NCBI RefSeq assembly: GCF_002904295.1
Contig: NZ_PPHG01000072.1
Location: forward strand, 186,001-250,000
Source of the DNA: Amycolatopsis sp. CA-128772
Lineage (GTDB): Bacteria > Actinomycetota > Actinomycetes > Mycobacteriales > Pseudonocardiaceae
Direction of reading: 5' to 3'
DNA: 64,000 bases
Part shown: in pieces, positions 57,418 to 64,000 of the stretch
Layout: each line of letters starts with the position of its first letter
How positions within the stretch are numbered: position 1 is the first letter of the stretch
The notes under the pieces: model-generated
What the model was told of the DNA's origin: nothing
The model's input: only the letters and a program-made list of their open reading frames with translations
Databases searched by the model: none
Position numbers and translations under genes: made by a program

Positions 57418-59052
57418 CCCCCGGTCGACGGCCCTCAGCCAAGCCGCCGCGTCCGGGGTGACGACCCCGGGCTCGGCGCTGTGCAGCACCGGCTCACCCC
57501 ACCCCGCCGGCGGCGTGAAGTCCGTGGTCCCGGTGTTGACGACGCACACCACCGCCCCGCGCCGGAACGCGAGCACCGCGTCGTCGCCCGTGCCGAGCCA
57601 CTCCACCGGTCCGGGTTCCCCGAGGCCGAGCTCGCGCCGCGTCCGGATCGCGCGGCGGTGGAGCGCCAGCGTCGACGTCTCGTCCTGGGCCTCCGCCGCG
57701 TAGCCCGCGAACCAGTCCGGCTGGGGCAGCCACGGCGTGCCGGTGCTGAAGCCGAACGCCGGGCCGGTCGCCGACCAGGGGAGCGGAACGCGGCAGCCGT
57801 CGCGGCCCTTCTCCCGGCCGCCGCTGCGGTGGAACACCGGGTCCTGGCGGGCGGCGTCGGGCAGGTCGAGCACCTCCGGCAGGCCCAGCTCCTCGCCCTG
57901 GTACAGGAACACCGAGCCGGGCAGGGCCAGGAGCAGCAGCAACGCCGCGCGGGCGCGGCGCTCGCCCCGCTCGACGTCGACCTCGCCGCGGGGGCGCATC
58001 AGGGCCGCGAACGCGTCGTTGCTCTCCGGCGGCGCCTCGGGGCGGACGATGCCGTAGCGCGTGACCGCGCGGTGCACGTCGTGGTTGGCCAGCGTCCACG
58101 CCGCCGGGGCGCCGTGCACCGCGGTCCGGGCCACCGCGCGCTCGGCCGCGCCGCGCAGCGCCCCCGCCTCCCACGGCTGGACGAGCAGGTCGAACGAGAA
58201 CGCCTGGTGCAGCTCGTCCGGGCGCAGGTAGTCGTCGAGGTCCGCCGGGTCGGGCACCCAGACCTCGCCGACCAGCAGCAGGTCGCGCTCGTAGCCCTCG
58301 GCCAGCGCCCGCCAGCGCCGGAAGATCTCGTGCACCTCCGGCCGGTTCCAGCTGTAGGCGTTGTAGCCGCCGCCGTCCCAGTCGCGCAGGGCCGCGTCCT
58401 TGATCAGCCCGTGGCAGACGTCGATGCGGAAGCCGTCCACGCCGCGGTCGAACCAGAACCGCAGGATGTCGTCGAACTCGGCCAGGACGGCCGGGTGGCG
58501 CCAGTCGAAGTCCGGCTGCTCGCGGGCGAACAGGTGCAGGTACCACTGGCCGGGCGTGCCGTCGGGTTCGGTGACCCGGGTCCAGGCCGGCCCGCCGAAC
58601 ACCGACTGCCAGTTGTTGGGCGGCCCGTCGCCGCGGCCGTCGCGGAAGACGAACCGGGCGCGTTCGGGGGAGCCCGGCCCGGCGGCGAGCGCCGCGGCGA
58701 ACCAGGGGTGCCGCTCCGAGCAGTGGTTCGGGACGAGGTCCATCAGGATCCGCAGCCCGCGCGCGTGCGCCTCGGCGACCAGCCGGTCGAAGGTTCCGAG
58801 GTCGCCGTACTCGGGGTTGACGCCGCGGTAGTCGGCGATGTCGTAGCCGTGGTCGGCCTGCGGCGAGGGGTAGCACGGGTTGAGCCAGATCGCGCCGGCA
58901 CCGAGCCCGGCGATGTGGTCCAGCCGCCGGATCACCCCGCCGAGGTCGCCGACGCCGTCGCCGTCGCTGTCGGCGAAGGACCGGACGTAGAGCTGGTAGA
59001 CGACCGCGTCGTCCCAGAAGGAGCGGGTACGGGAGGTGGGAGCCGGGGACAC
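57415..59052 (-). CDS. GH13 alpha-glucosidase (oligo-1,6-glucosidase-like)
   Basis: 545 residues from GTG 59052. (beta/alpha)8 amylase fold: VVYQLYVRSFADSDGDGVGDLGG, DLVPNHCSERHPWF (region I), GVDGFRIDVCHGL with the nucleophile Asp (region II), LLVGEVWVP with the acid Glu (region III) and WTLANHD (region IV). The QADHGYDIADYRGVNPEYG segment is typical of alpha-glucosidases/oligo-1,6-glucosidases. No signal peptide, so it acts on imported maltose- or isomaltose-type sugars. Confidence 0.93.
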   Translation of the reverse strand: MSPAPTSRTRSFWDDAVVYQLYVRSFADSDGDGVGDLGGVIRRLDHIAGLGAGAIWLNPCYPSPQADHGYDIADYRGVNPEYGDLGTFDRLVAEAHARGLRILMDLVPNHCSERHPWFAAALAAGPGSPERARFVFRDGRGDGPPNNWQSVFGGPAWTRVTEPDGTPGQWYLHLFAREQPDFDWRHPAVLAEFDDILRFWFDRGVDGFRIDVCHGLIKDAALRDWDGGGYNAYSWNRPEVHEIFRRWRALAEGYERDLLLVGEVWVPDPADLDDYLRPDELHQAFSFDLLVQPWEAGALRGAAERAVARTAVHGAPAAWTLANHDVHRAVTRYGIVRPEAPPESNDAFAALMRPRGEVDVERGERRARAALLLLLALPGSVFLYQGEELGLPEVLDLPDAARQDPVFHRSGGREKGRDGCRVPLPWSATGPAFGFSTGTPWLPQPDWFAGYAAEAQDETSTLALHRRAIRTRRELGLGEPGPVEWLGTGDDAVLAFRRGAVVCVVNTGTTDFTPPAGWGEPVLHSAEPGVVTPDAAAWLRAVDRG

Positions 59053-59206
59053 CCCGCGATCCTCGCACGCGGGCCACGGCCGCCCCGCCGCCCCTCGCCA
59101 CCGGAAGCGCGTTGGGAGATCACTGGGACGAGCCGGGCCGCGTGAACGGTCCGGATCCGGTCCACGGGCCCCTGGTGTCCGGGTCAACTTCCCCAGGAGG
59201 TCACGG

Positions 59207-59581
59207 ATGGCCGAGGACACGCGCGACCGGCGGGTGGCGGCTCCGGCCGCGGGACATGGGCGGCCTTCCTACCGAAGGGAACAGTTGCCGAGCACGGGAG
59301 CCGGACCGGCCGCTGCTGCGTTCTGCCGGCCGGATGAGAAGCCGGCATTGCCCCCAGCCGGCACGCCCCGGGACTACCTGCCCGCGATGCCGCTCCCGCA
59401 GCCCGGTCGCCGCCGGCGTCTTCGATGCGCCGCTAGCGCCGGTTCAGCAGGAGCGTCAGCGTCAGGCGCCCATGCCGTGCAGCAACACACCTGGTCGTGG
59501 TCAGGGGTTCACGGGGTCATCGTCCCGCAGCCGGTCCTCGAACGATCAGGTGGGGAGGCCGTCGTCGCCGGTTTCCAGTGA
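59207..59581 (+). CDS. Hypothetical protein with strong ribosome site
   Basis: 124 residues. AGGAGG sits 6 bases before ATG 59207, the best evidence for translation. Composition is Pro/Ala/Arg-rich (EDTRDRRVAAPAAGHGRPSY, DEKPALPPAGTPRDYLPAMP), codon bias decays after ~70 residues, and it ends 36 bases inside the convergent DUF2278 gene. Possibly a frame-damaged gene. 59053-59206 shows no other feature than a CCGGATCCGG palindrome. Confidence 0.4.
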   Translation: MAEDTRDRRVAAPAAGHGRPSYRREQLPSTGAGPAAAAFCRPDEKPALPPAGTPRDYLPAMPLPQPGRRRRLRCAASAGSAGASASGAHAVQQHTWSWSGVHGVIVPQPVLERSGGEAVVAGFQ

Positions 59582-60199
59582 CTGGGTCTTGAACTTCGTC
59601 AGGAACGCGCCGAGCTCGCCGGCCGGCGACTCGATGATCGTGGCGCCGTCCTGCCAGGTTCCGTCGAGGTGCTGGAACTGTCCCGGGGGGTCGCCCTGGT
59701 TGTAGTGGATGTCGTGGACGCCCAGGCCGTGGCTGTACGGCGCGCCGAACACGTACACCCGCCGGCACCCCGCCAGGCGTTGCTCCAGCAGGTTCAGCGC
59801 GTTGTCCGCGGTGCTCTCGACCCAGCCGAACCGGGGCGACCGGAGGATCGCGTTGACCATCGCCGCCAGCGGGCCGGCGACCAGCGTCAGGCAACCCCGG
59901 CCGCGCAGGAGGGGGGAGCGCAGGTAGTCGAGCGCGCCGGAGGTCGCCGTGCGGACGAGGGGGTGCCAGCCCGGGCCGAGGGCGGACACCGGGGAGAACC
60001 GGCTCGTGTCGAGATTGCGCACTTCGCGGTACTGCACCGGGACGCCGCTCGGTGTCGACACGTCGACCGCGCATTCGTACTGGCCCTGCGGGGCCTGCAC
60101 GGTCAGCTTGCCGTGGTACCAGGACCCGAAGTCGGTGGGGTCCTCCCGGGTGAACGAGACCAGCGTGCCGATCAGGACGCCGTAGGCGGGCAGCGGCAT
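59546..60199 (-). CDS. DUF2278 family protein
   Basis: 217 residues matching DUF2278 throughout: N-terminal YGVLIGTLVSFTRED and HGKLTVQAPQGQYECAVDV, and the diagnostic C-terminal LGVHDIHYNQGDPPGQFQ, DGTWQDGATIIE and FLTKFKTQSLE. The family is of unknown function and often neighbours phospholipase D-like proteins, as here: the PLD-like gene lies 15 bases upstream on the same strand, so the two form an operon. No signal peptide. Confidence 0.88.
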   Translation of the reverse strand: MPLPAYGVLIGTLVSFTREDPTDFGSWYHGKLTVQAPQGQYECAVDVSTPSGVPVQYREVRNLDTSRFSPVSALGPGWHPLVRTATSGALDYLRSPLLRGRGCLTLVAGPLAAMVNAILRSPRFGWVESTADNALNLLEQRLAGCRRVYVFGAPYSHGLGVHDIHYNQGDPPGQFQHLDGTWQDGATIIESPAGELGAFLTKFKTQSLETGDDGLPT

Positions 60200-60214
60200 C
60201 GGTTCCTCCTCGGA

Positions 60215-61855
60215 TCAGCGGAACAGCAGCCGCTGGCGGTAGCCGGGGGTGCTCCGGCGGTAGTAGCGGGCCGCCCACGTGTCGTCGGGGGCGAGGTAGA
60301 CGACGTCGCGCGGGTCGTCGCGGAACTTCTGCTGCAGGTACCGGAAGTAGAAGTGGTTGAACAGCCTCATGAATTCCCCGAGGTAAAGGTCGGCGACCCG
60401 GGTGTCGCCCCGGATCACCAGCATGTTCTCGTCGTTCTCGTGCACCGAGGCGTCGCTGAAGTTGCCGGAGCCGGTGATCACCAAGGGGTCGTCGCCGAGC
60501 GGGTCGACGAGCATGAACTTCGTGTGCGTGTACCGGACGTGGAAGTTCAGGCCGGTCAGCTGTTCCCGGGTCCAGCGGTCGAGGATGTCCGTGCTCAGCA
60601 GGGATCCGACGGCGACCTTGACGTCGTGGTCGCGGGTGAACTCCACGTCCCCGCTGTCGGGCGGTTCTTCGAGGACGAGGTAGCGCAGCACGTCGGACTC
60701 GGTGGCGATCGCCTCGGCGATCTTATCGTGCACGCCGAACGCCGCGGTCATGAAGAACGACTTCCGGGCGCGCCCGGCCTGTCCGGCGTACCAGTCGATC
60801 AGGTCCAGGGTGGTTCTCGGGCTCACCACCGGCGAGATCCCGGCCGGTGGTGGCGTGGCCGGGGTGGGCGTCGCACTCGTGTCGGCCGGCCGGATCTCGT
60901 CGTAGTCCGGGTCGGTGGACAGGCGCGTCCAGTAGTCGAGGTAGCCGGCGGCGACCGCGGGGTCGCGCACGAGGTGCCCGACGTTGGACTGGCCGAACAA
61001 GCCGCCCCAGGTGAAGTTCGTCGAGCCGGTCCAGACGGCCTGGGGCACGTCGTCGTGCAGCAGCACGAGGAACTTGTTGTGCGAGATGGCGCTGTTCGTC
61101 CTGCGGGGGATCATGCACGCCTGCAGGCCGGCGGCGGCGATGGCCGGTTCCGACTGCTGCCAGACCTTGGCGCGCTTCGGATCCGTGCTGGGCCGCCCCC
61201 GCCGGTCGTAGACGATCTTGACGTCGGCCCCGCGGTCGGCGGCGGCCTTCAGGGCGTCGAGGACGCGCGGGTAGGAGAATTCGTAGACCGACCCGCGCAG
61301 CGCGAACCCGGGCCCGGCGGCCGAGGCGATGAACTCCAGCAACGCTTCTTCGAGGCCGCGGGACAGCCAGTCGTAGGCGGAGTCGGTGCGGTCGCCGTCG
61401 CGCGGCGGGCGCCCGAATTCCTGCGCGTACGCCTGGCCGGCGGCGACCCCGCGGTTGAAGTGGATGGCGTGCGTGCCGGTGTCGACGGGTTCCGTGCGGA
61501 CGGTGACCGAGACCTCGCGCCGCTCCTCGAGGTTCTTCGGTTTCCCGTAGAGCGCGACGACGCGGTACACGTACTCGTGGTCCGGCTCGGTGGTGTAGTC
61601 ACCCCACTGGAAGCCCTGCAGCGGGTGCTCGCGCAGGCTGACCGAGGTGCCCGGCGGGATGCCGCGGGACGTCTCCTCGAACACCTTCATGCCGCGGAGC
61701 CAGTACCGTTCCTTTTTGGCCGGATCGGTCCGTTCGATGGCGAAACCGAGCAACCCCTTGGTGGCCCGCTTCGGCAGGTCGATCCCGAACAGCACGACGT
61801 ATGATCCGGCCACGGCGTGCACCTGCATCGAATCGGCAGTACTGCGGCTCCGCAT
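60215..61855 (-). CDS. Phospholipase D-like protein with two HKD motifs
   Basis: 546 residues from ATG 61855. An N-terminal beta-rich region with FN3-like features (ERYWLRGMKVFEETS, EYVYRVVALYGKPKNL) leads into two PLD domains: SHNKFLVLLHDDVPQAVWTG with STNFTWG, and YTHTKFMLVDPLGDDPLVIT with SGNFSDAS. Both HxK...(N/S) sets are intact. PLD superfamily enzymes cleave or transfer phosphodiesters (lipid or nucleic acid). The partner DUF2278 and lack of a signal peptide leave the substrate open; a defence or toxin role is possible. Confidence 0.88.
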   Translation of the reverse strand: MRSRSTADSMQVHAVAGSYVVLFGIDLPKRATKGLLGFAIERTDPAKKERYWLRGMKVFEETSRGIPPGTSVSLREHPLQGFQWGDYTTEPDHEYVYRVVALYGKPKNLEERREVSVTVRTEPVDTGTHAIHFNRGVAAGQAYAQEFGRPPRDGDRTDSAYDWLSRGLEEALLEFIASAAGPGFALRGSVYEFSYPRVLDALKAAADRGADVKIVYDRRGRPSTDPKRAKVWQQSEPAIAAAGLQACMIPRRTNSAISHNKFLVLLHDDVPQAVWTGSTNFTWGGLFGQSNVGHLVRDPAVAAGYLDYWTRLSTDPDYDEIRPADTSATPTPATPPPAGISPVVSPRTTLDLIDWYAGQAGRARKSFFMTAAFGVHDKIAEAIATESDVLRYLVLEEPPDSGDVEFTRDHDVKVAVGSLLSTDILDRWTREQLTGLNFHVRYTHTKFMLVDPLGDDPLVITGSGNFSDASVHENDENMLVIRGDTRVADLYLGEFMRLFNHFYFRYLQQKFRDDPRDVVYLAPDDTWAARYYRRSTPGYRQRLLFR

Positions 61856-61960
61856 GGTCGTGCCTCCGCCCCGCCGGCCGTCCGTCCGGCAGCGGATCGG
61901 CTCCGGCATTCATGGGTCGCACGGGACGCAACGGCCGTTACGGGCTCGGTGCCCGCCCGG

Positions 61961-63601
61961 CTAGCGGGTGAAGGTGAACCAGCTGACGTTCACGAAGTCC
62001 GACGAGCTCCCCGAGAACGTCAGGTACAGATCGTGCACCCCCGTGGCCGCCCCCACGATGTTGGCCGGGATCGTCTGCCACTGCTGCCAGCCGCCGTTGC
62101 CGGCGAAGTCGATTTCCGCGATCACCGGGCCCGACACGCCGTCCAGCCGGGCCTTGATCGCGCCGCTGACCCCCGCCGCCGCGCCCGAAGCCAGGCGGGC
62201 GACGAACTGGTTCGGCGAGCTCGAGCCGAAGTCCACGCGGGCGTACTTCAGCCAGTCGCCGTTGGCTATCCAGCCCACGTCGACGCCGCCGCCCGTGTCG
62301 GTGCACGTCTCGTTCTGCGTGCCGCTCTGGGCGTTGTACGCCTCCGCCTGGATCGTCGAGTACGCGCTCGTGCCGCCGGAGCCCGGCGGGGTCGTGCCGC
62401 CGCCCGCGCCCGGGCCCAGTGCGACCGTCCAGGACGTCGGGGCCGGGTCCTGGAGGTGGCCGTCGACCGGCTGGGCGCCCGTCGGGCCCACGTCGTCGTA
62501 CGGGAACGCGTAGCCGATCGACGCGTACTGGTGCACCAGGCGCGCGTAGTGGTTGGTGGTCGCCTCGCGGTAGTACTGCGAAGGCGCTACGCCGTCGGGC
62601 TGGTTGTTGCCGCCCGCGACCAGCAGGCTGCTGCGGTTCAGCGCCGCGGCCAGGCGGGCCGCGACCGCGCCCCGGGCGTCGCTGCCGGAGTTGTACAGCG
62701 GCCCGCTCGCGCAGCCGAAGATGTCCGCCGCGCTCGGTTTGGTGAACGGCACCCCGTTGGTGTTCAGGCCGCCGAACACGATCGCGTCGCCGCTGACCGT
62801 GCCCGTGTAGGAGCCGATGCCGCCCTGCCCGTTGATCGTCAGCGGCGTCGAGCGGTAGTGGTCCCAGACGGCGTTGAGGTAGTTCGTCCAGTAGCCGCCG
62901 AAGTCGACGGGGGAGTGGCCGGGCGCGAGTACCCGCACCACCTGGCCGCCGGCGTCGGTGACGACCAGCCGGTCCCACGGTGCGCCGTCGGTGGTGTGCT
63001 GCGCGCGCAGCCCGTCCGCGATGCTGCCCAGGGCGCCGTTCGGCAGCGGGCTGACCGACTGCGCGTCCGCCGCGCCGGTGGTGGCCATCGACACCGGCAG
63101 GGCCACCATGTCGACGTAGCTGATGTTGGCGTAGAGGTTCGCGCTGTTGTAGGTGAACTCGCAGAACGTCCAGTTCGTCTGCCAGTTCGGGTCCGAGCTG
63201 GTGAAGCCGGGCTGGACCAGGCCGGGCCCGGGGTTGACGAAGAACTGGATCTTCTTGTCCACCGAGAACCACACCCGGCCGCCGATGAGGTAGTCGGTCA
63301 GGGTCACGGTGAGCTGCGCGCCCGAGCCGCCGAGCGGGATGGCGTAGTCGGGAACCGGCGTCACCGGCGACGACGGGTTGGGCAGCGCCTGGAACCGGCC
63401 GTCGGCGGTGACGAACCCGGGGCGCCCGGCGGTGTCCGAGCCGCTGATGTAGGCGTAGACGGTGCCGCTGCCGGAGTTGTTCTTCAGGGTCAGCGGCAGG
63501 GCGGCGGCCGCCCGGGCGCCCGGCGCGGTGAGGGCCGACCACAGCGGTGTCCCGGCGACGGCCGCCAGGCCCGCGGTGACGAAGGTACGCCTCGACAGCA
63601 T
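61961..63601 (-). CDS. Secreted GH64 beta-1,3-glucanase with C-terminal CBM6
   Basis: 546 residues from ATG 63601 with CAGGAGG upstream. Tat-type signal (LSRRTFVTAGLAAVAGTPLW). GH64 thaumatin-like catalytic domain to ~385: likely acid Glu in NWTFCEFTYN and Asp in NISYVDMVALPV. After a Gly/Thr/Pro linker (GAGGGTTPPGSGGTSAYS), residues ~415-546 are a CBM6 (IQAEAYNAQSG, GWIANGDWLKYARVDFGSS). Laminaripentaose-producing enzymes of this type attack fungal and algal beta-1,3-glucan. Confidence 0.92.
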   Translation of the reverse strand: MLSRRTFVTAGLAAVAGTPLWSALTAPGARAAAALPLTLKNNSGSGTVYAYISGSDTAGRPGFVTADGRFQALPNPSSPVTPVPDYAIPLGGSGAQLTVTLTDYLIGGRVWFSVDKKIQFFVNPGPGLVQPGFTSSDPNWQTNWTFCEFTYNSANLYANISYVDMVALPVSMATTGAADAQSVSPLPNGALGSIADGLRAQHTTDGAPWDRLVVTDAGGQVVRVLAPGHSPVDFGGYWTNYLNAVWDHYRSTPLTINGQGGIGSYTGTVSGDAIVFGGLNTNGVPFTKPSAADIFGCASGPLYNSGSDARGAVAARLAAALNRSSLLVAGGNNQPDGVAPSQYYREATTNHYARLVHQYASIGYAFPYDDVGPTGAQPVDGHLQDPAPTSWTVALGPGAGGGTTPPGSGGTSAYSTIQAEAYNAQSGTQNETCTDTGGGVDVGWIANGDWLKYARVDFGSSSPNQFVARLASGAAAGVSGAIKARLDGVSGPVIAEIDFAGNGGWQQWQTIPANIVGAATGVHDLYLTFSGSSSDFVNVSWFTFTR

Positions 63602-63722
63602 GGCACCTCCTGGGGAAAGGGCTTTCGTGTCCGGCGGACGGTAGGTACCGGTTCCGGCGGGGTCAACATCCGGCGGCCCGGGTCGGGGACTAACGGCCCT
63701 CGAAGCTGCCCTTTCGTTTCCT

Positions 63723-63744
63723 GGACCAGTGGGCCCGGTGGTCC
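63723..63744 (-). terminator. Hairpin after the partial edge gene
   Basis: GGACCA and TGGTCC arms around a GC loop, 23 bases past the stop at 63767. Weak; 63602-63722 otherwise shows only the GH64 leader. Confidence 0.3.
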
Positions 63745-63766
63745 GCTCACTGTCCTTTGTGGATTA

Positions 63767-64000
63767 TCACGGGCTCGGTGCGGTGACTTCGGTGATCAGG
63801 CCGTCGGACCAGGTCAGGGTCACGCGGTCGCCCGCGGTGGTGAGGGACGGATCGGGATCCCCGGCACCGCCGCGGTCCAGGACGACCACGGCGGCGAGGA
63901 CGTCGCCGGGCGCGGGTGGACCGTCCGTGGTGAGGAAGGGGATCGCCGTCCGCTCGCCCAGGGGTGACGTGCCGGCTTCGACCGCCACGTCCGCCGTGGT
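63767..64000 (-). CDS. C-terminal end of an unidentified protein (continues past window)
   Basis: The last ~77 residues of a longer protein: beta-strand-like text with Gly/Asp turns (AIPFLTTDGPPAPGDVLAAV, GDRVTLTWSDGLITEVTAP). It resembles the C-terminal beta-sandwich of a secreted polysaccharide-active enzyme, but this cannot be decided from so little. Confidence 0.55.
   Translation of the reverse strand, partial: TTADVAVEAGTSPLGERTAIPFLTTDGPPAPGDVLAAVVVLDRGGAGDPDPSLTTAGDRVTLTWSDGLITEVTAPSP

Noticed and set aside
1..64000. tRNA, rRNA, IS element, prophage or integrase
   Set aside because: No cloverleaf or rRNA text, no transposase or integrase motifs, and no att-like direct repeats were found by eye.

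Overview
The window is very GC-rich, with strong G/C bias at third codon positions, frequent GTG/TTG starts and several apparently leaderless genes. It encodes a CGNR-type regulator, a DUF6480 protein, a mycothiol-dependent isomerase-type (DinB-fold) protein, an F420-type luciferase-like oxidoreductase, Tat-exported glycosidases and a sigma-B-like promoter. Together these point to a soil actinomycete, most likely Pseudonocardiales close to Amycolatopsis. That placement is inference from gene content; no rRNA, tRNA, origin, integrase, transposase or CRISPR array was seen. The region reads as an accessory or arm-like part of a chromosome: many one- or two-gene units, many regulators with clear palindromic operators, and an unusual number of broken genes.

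Layout. 0-3.3 kb (minus): acyl-CoA dehydrogenase, aminoglycoside-phosphotransferase-like protein, MaoC hydratase and FabG-type reductase, a fatty acyl-CoA set with a TetR-like operator. 3.4-7.5 kb: epoxide hydrolase, a deleted MFS gene, a CGNR regulator, a GlxA-type AraC regulator and its alpha/beta hydrolase. 7.6-10.4 kb: a Tat-exported GH127 enzyme with a ricin-type lectin tail behind a LacI-type operator, then a broken methyltransferase. 10.5-16.1 kb: spore-photoproduct-lyase-like radical SAM protein, a stress-promoter-driven SDR plus DUF6480 pair, an FAH-family enzyme and a secreted HEYGH metalloprotease. 16.3-20.8 kb: a 1,091-residue NACHT/TPR protein, then a methyltransferase/MarR divergent pair with twin operators. 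20.9-29.4 kb: a large subtilisin-like protease, a TrmB/LuxR-type regulator, two ricin-type lectins, an ArsR-type regulator and damaged small genes. 29.4-33.1 kb: a locus with several single-base indels (substrate-binding protein, SDR), a MarR regulator, an FMN reductase with its centre deleted and an amidohydrolase. 33.3-42.4 kb: a membrane STAND/TPR protein, DUF4230, NTF2-like and RibD-like proteins, a deleted NB-ARC/TPR gene, a two-TM NUDIX protein, an SRPBCC protein and a novel membrane protein. 42.4-44.1 kb: a frameshifted MerR gene and a scrambled Clp gene. 44.1-57.1 kb: GH3 beta-glucosidase, DNA ligase (LigA type), luciferase-like oxidoreductase, a four-gene MFS / PEP-mutase-like / DinB / ECF-sigma operon, DedA, a TerC-lipoprotein operon behind a manganese riboswitch, and a winged-helix regulator. 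57.1-64 kb: a minisatellite, GH13 alpha-glucosidase, DUF2278, phospholipase D-like and GH64 beta-1,3-glucanase genes.

How it works together. Two themes stand out. One is secreted polymer breakdown: GH127-lectin, GH3, GH13, GH64-CBM6, subtilase, metalloprotease and lectins, each under local control. The other is a scattered set of conflict/signalling proteins. A NACHT/TPR protein, a deleted NB-ARC/TPR gene and a membrane protein of unknown function share an N-terminal glycine-rich VQA motif that resembles amyloid-signalling (RHIM-like) motifs. A 2TM-NUDIX protein of the kind linked to nucleotide-signalling defence lies beside two of them. This 38-42 kb cluster is the best candidate for an undescribed system. 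Several genes nearby are decayed by deletion, inversion or frameshift, as expected of fast-turnover defence or accessory loci, although homopolymer sequencing errors could explain some of the frameshifts.
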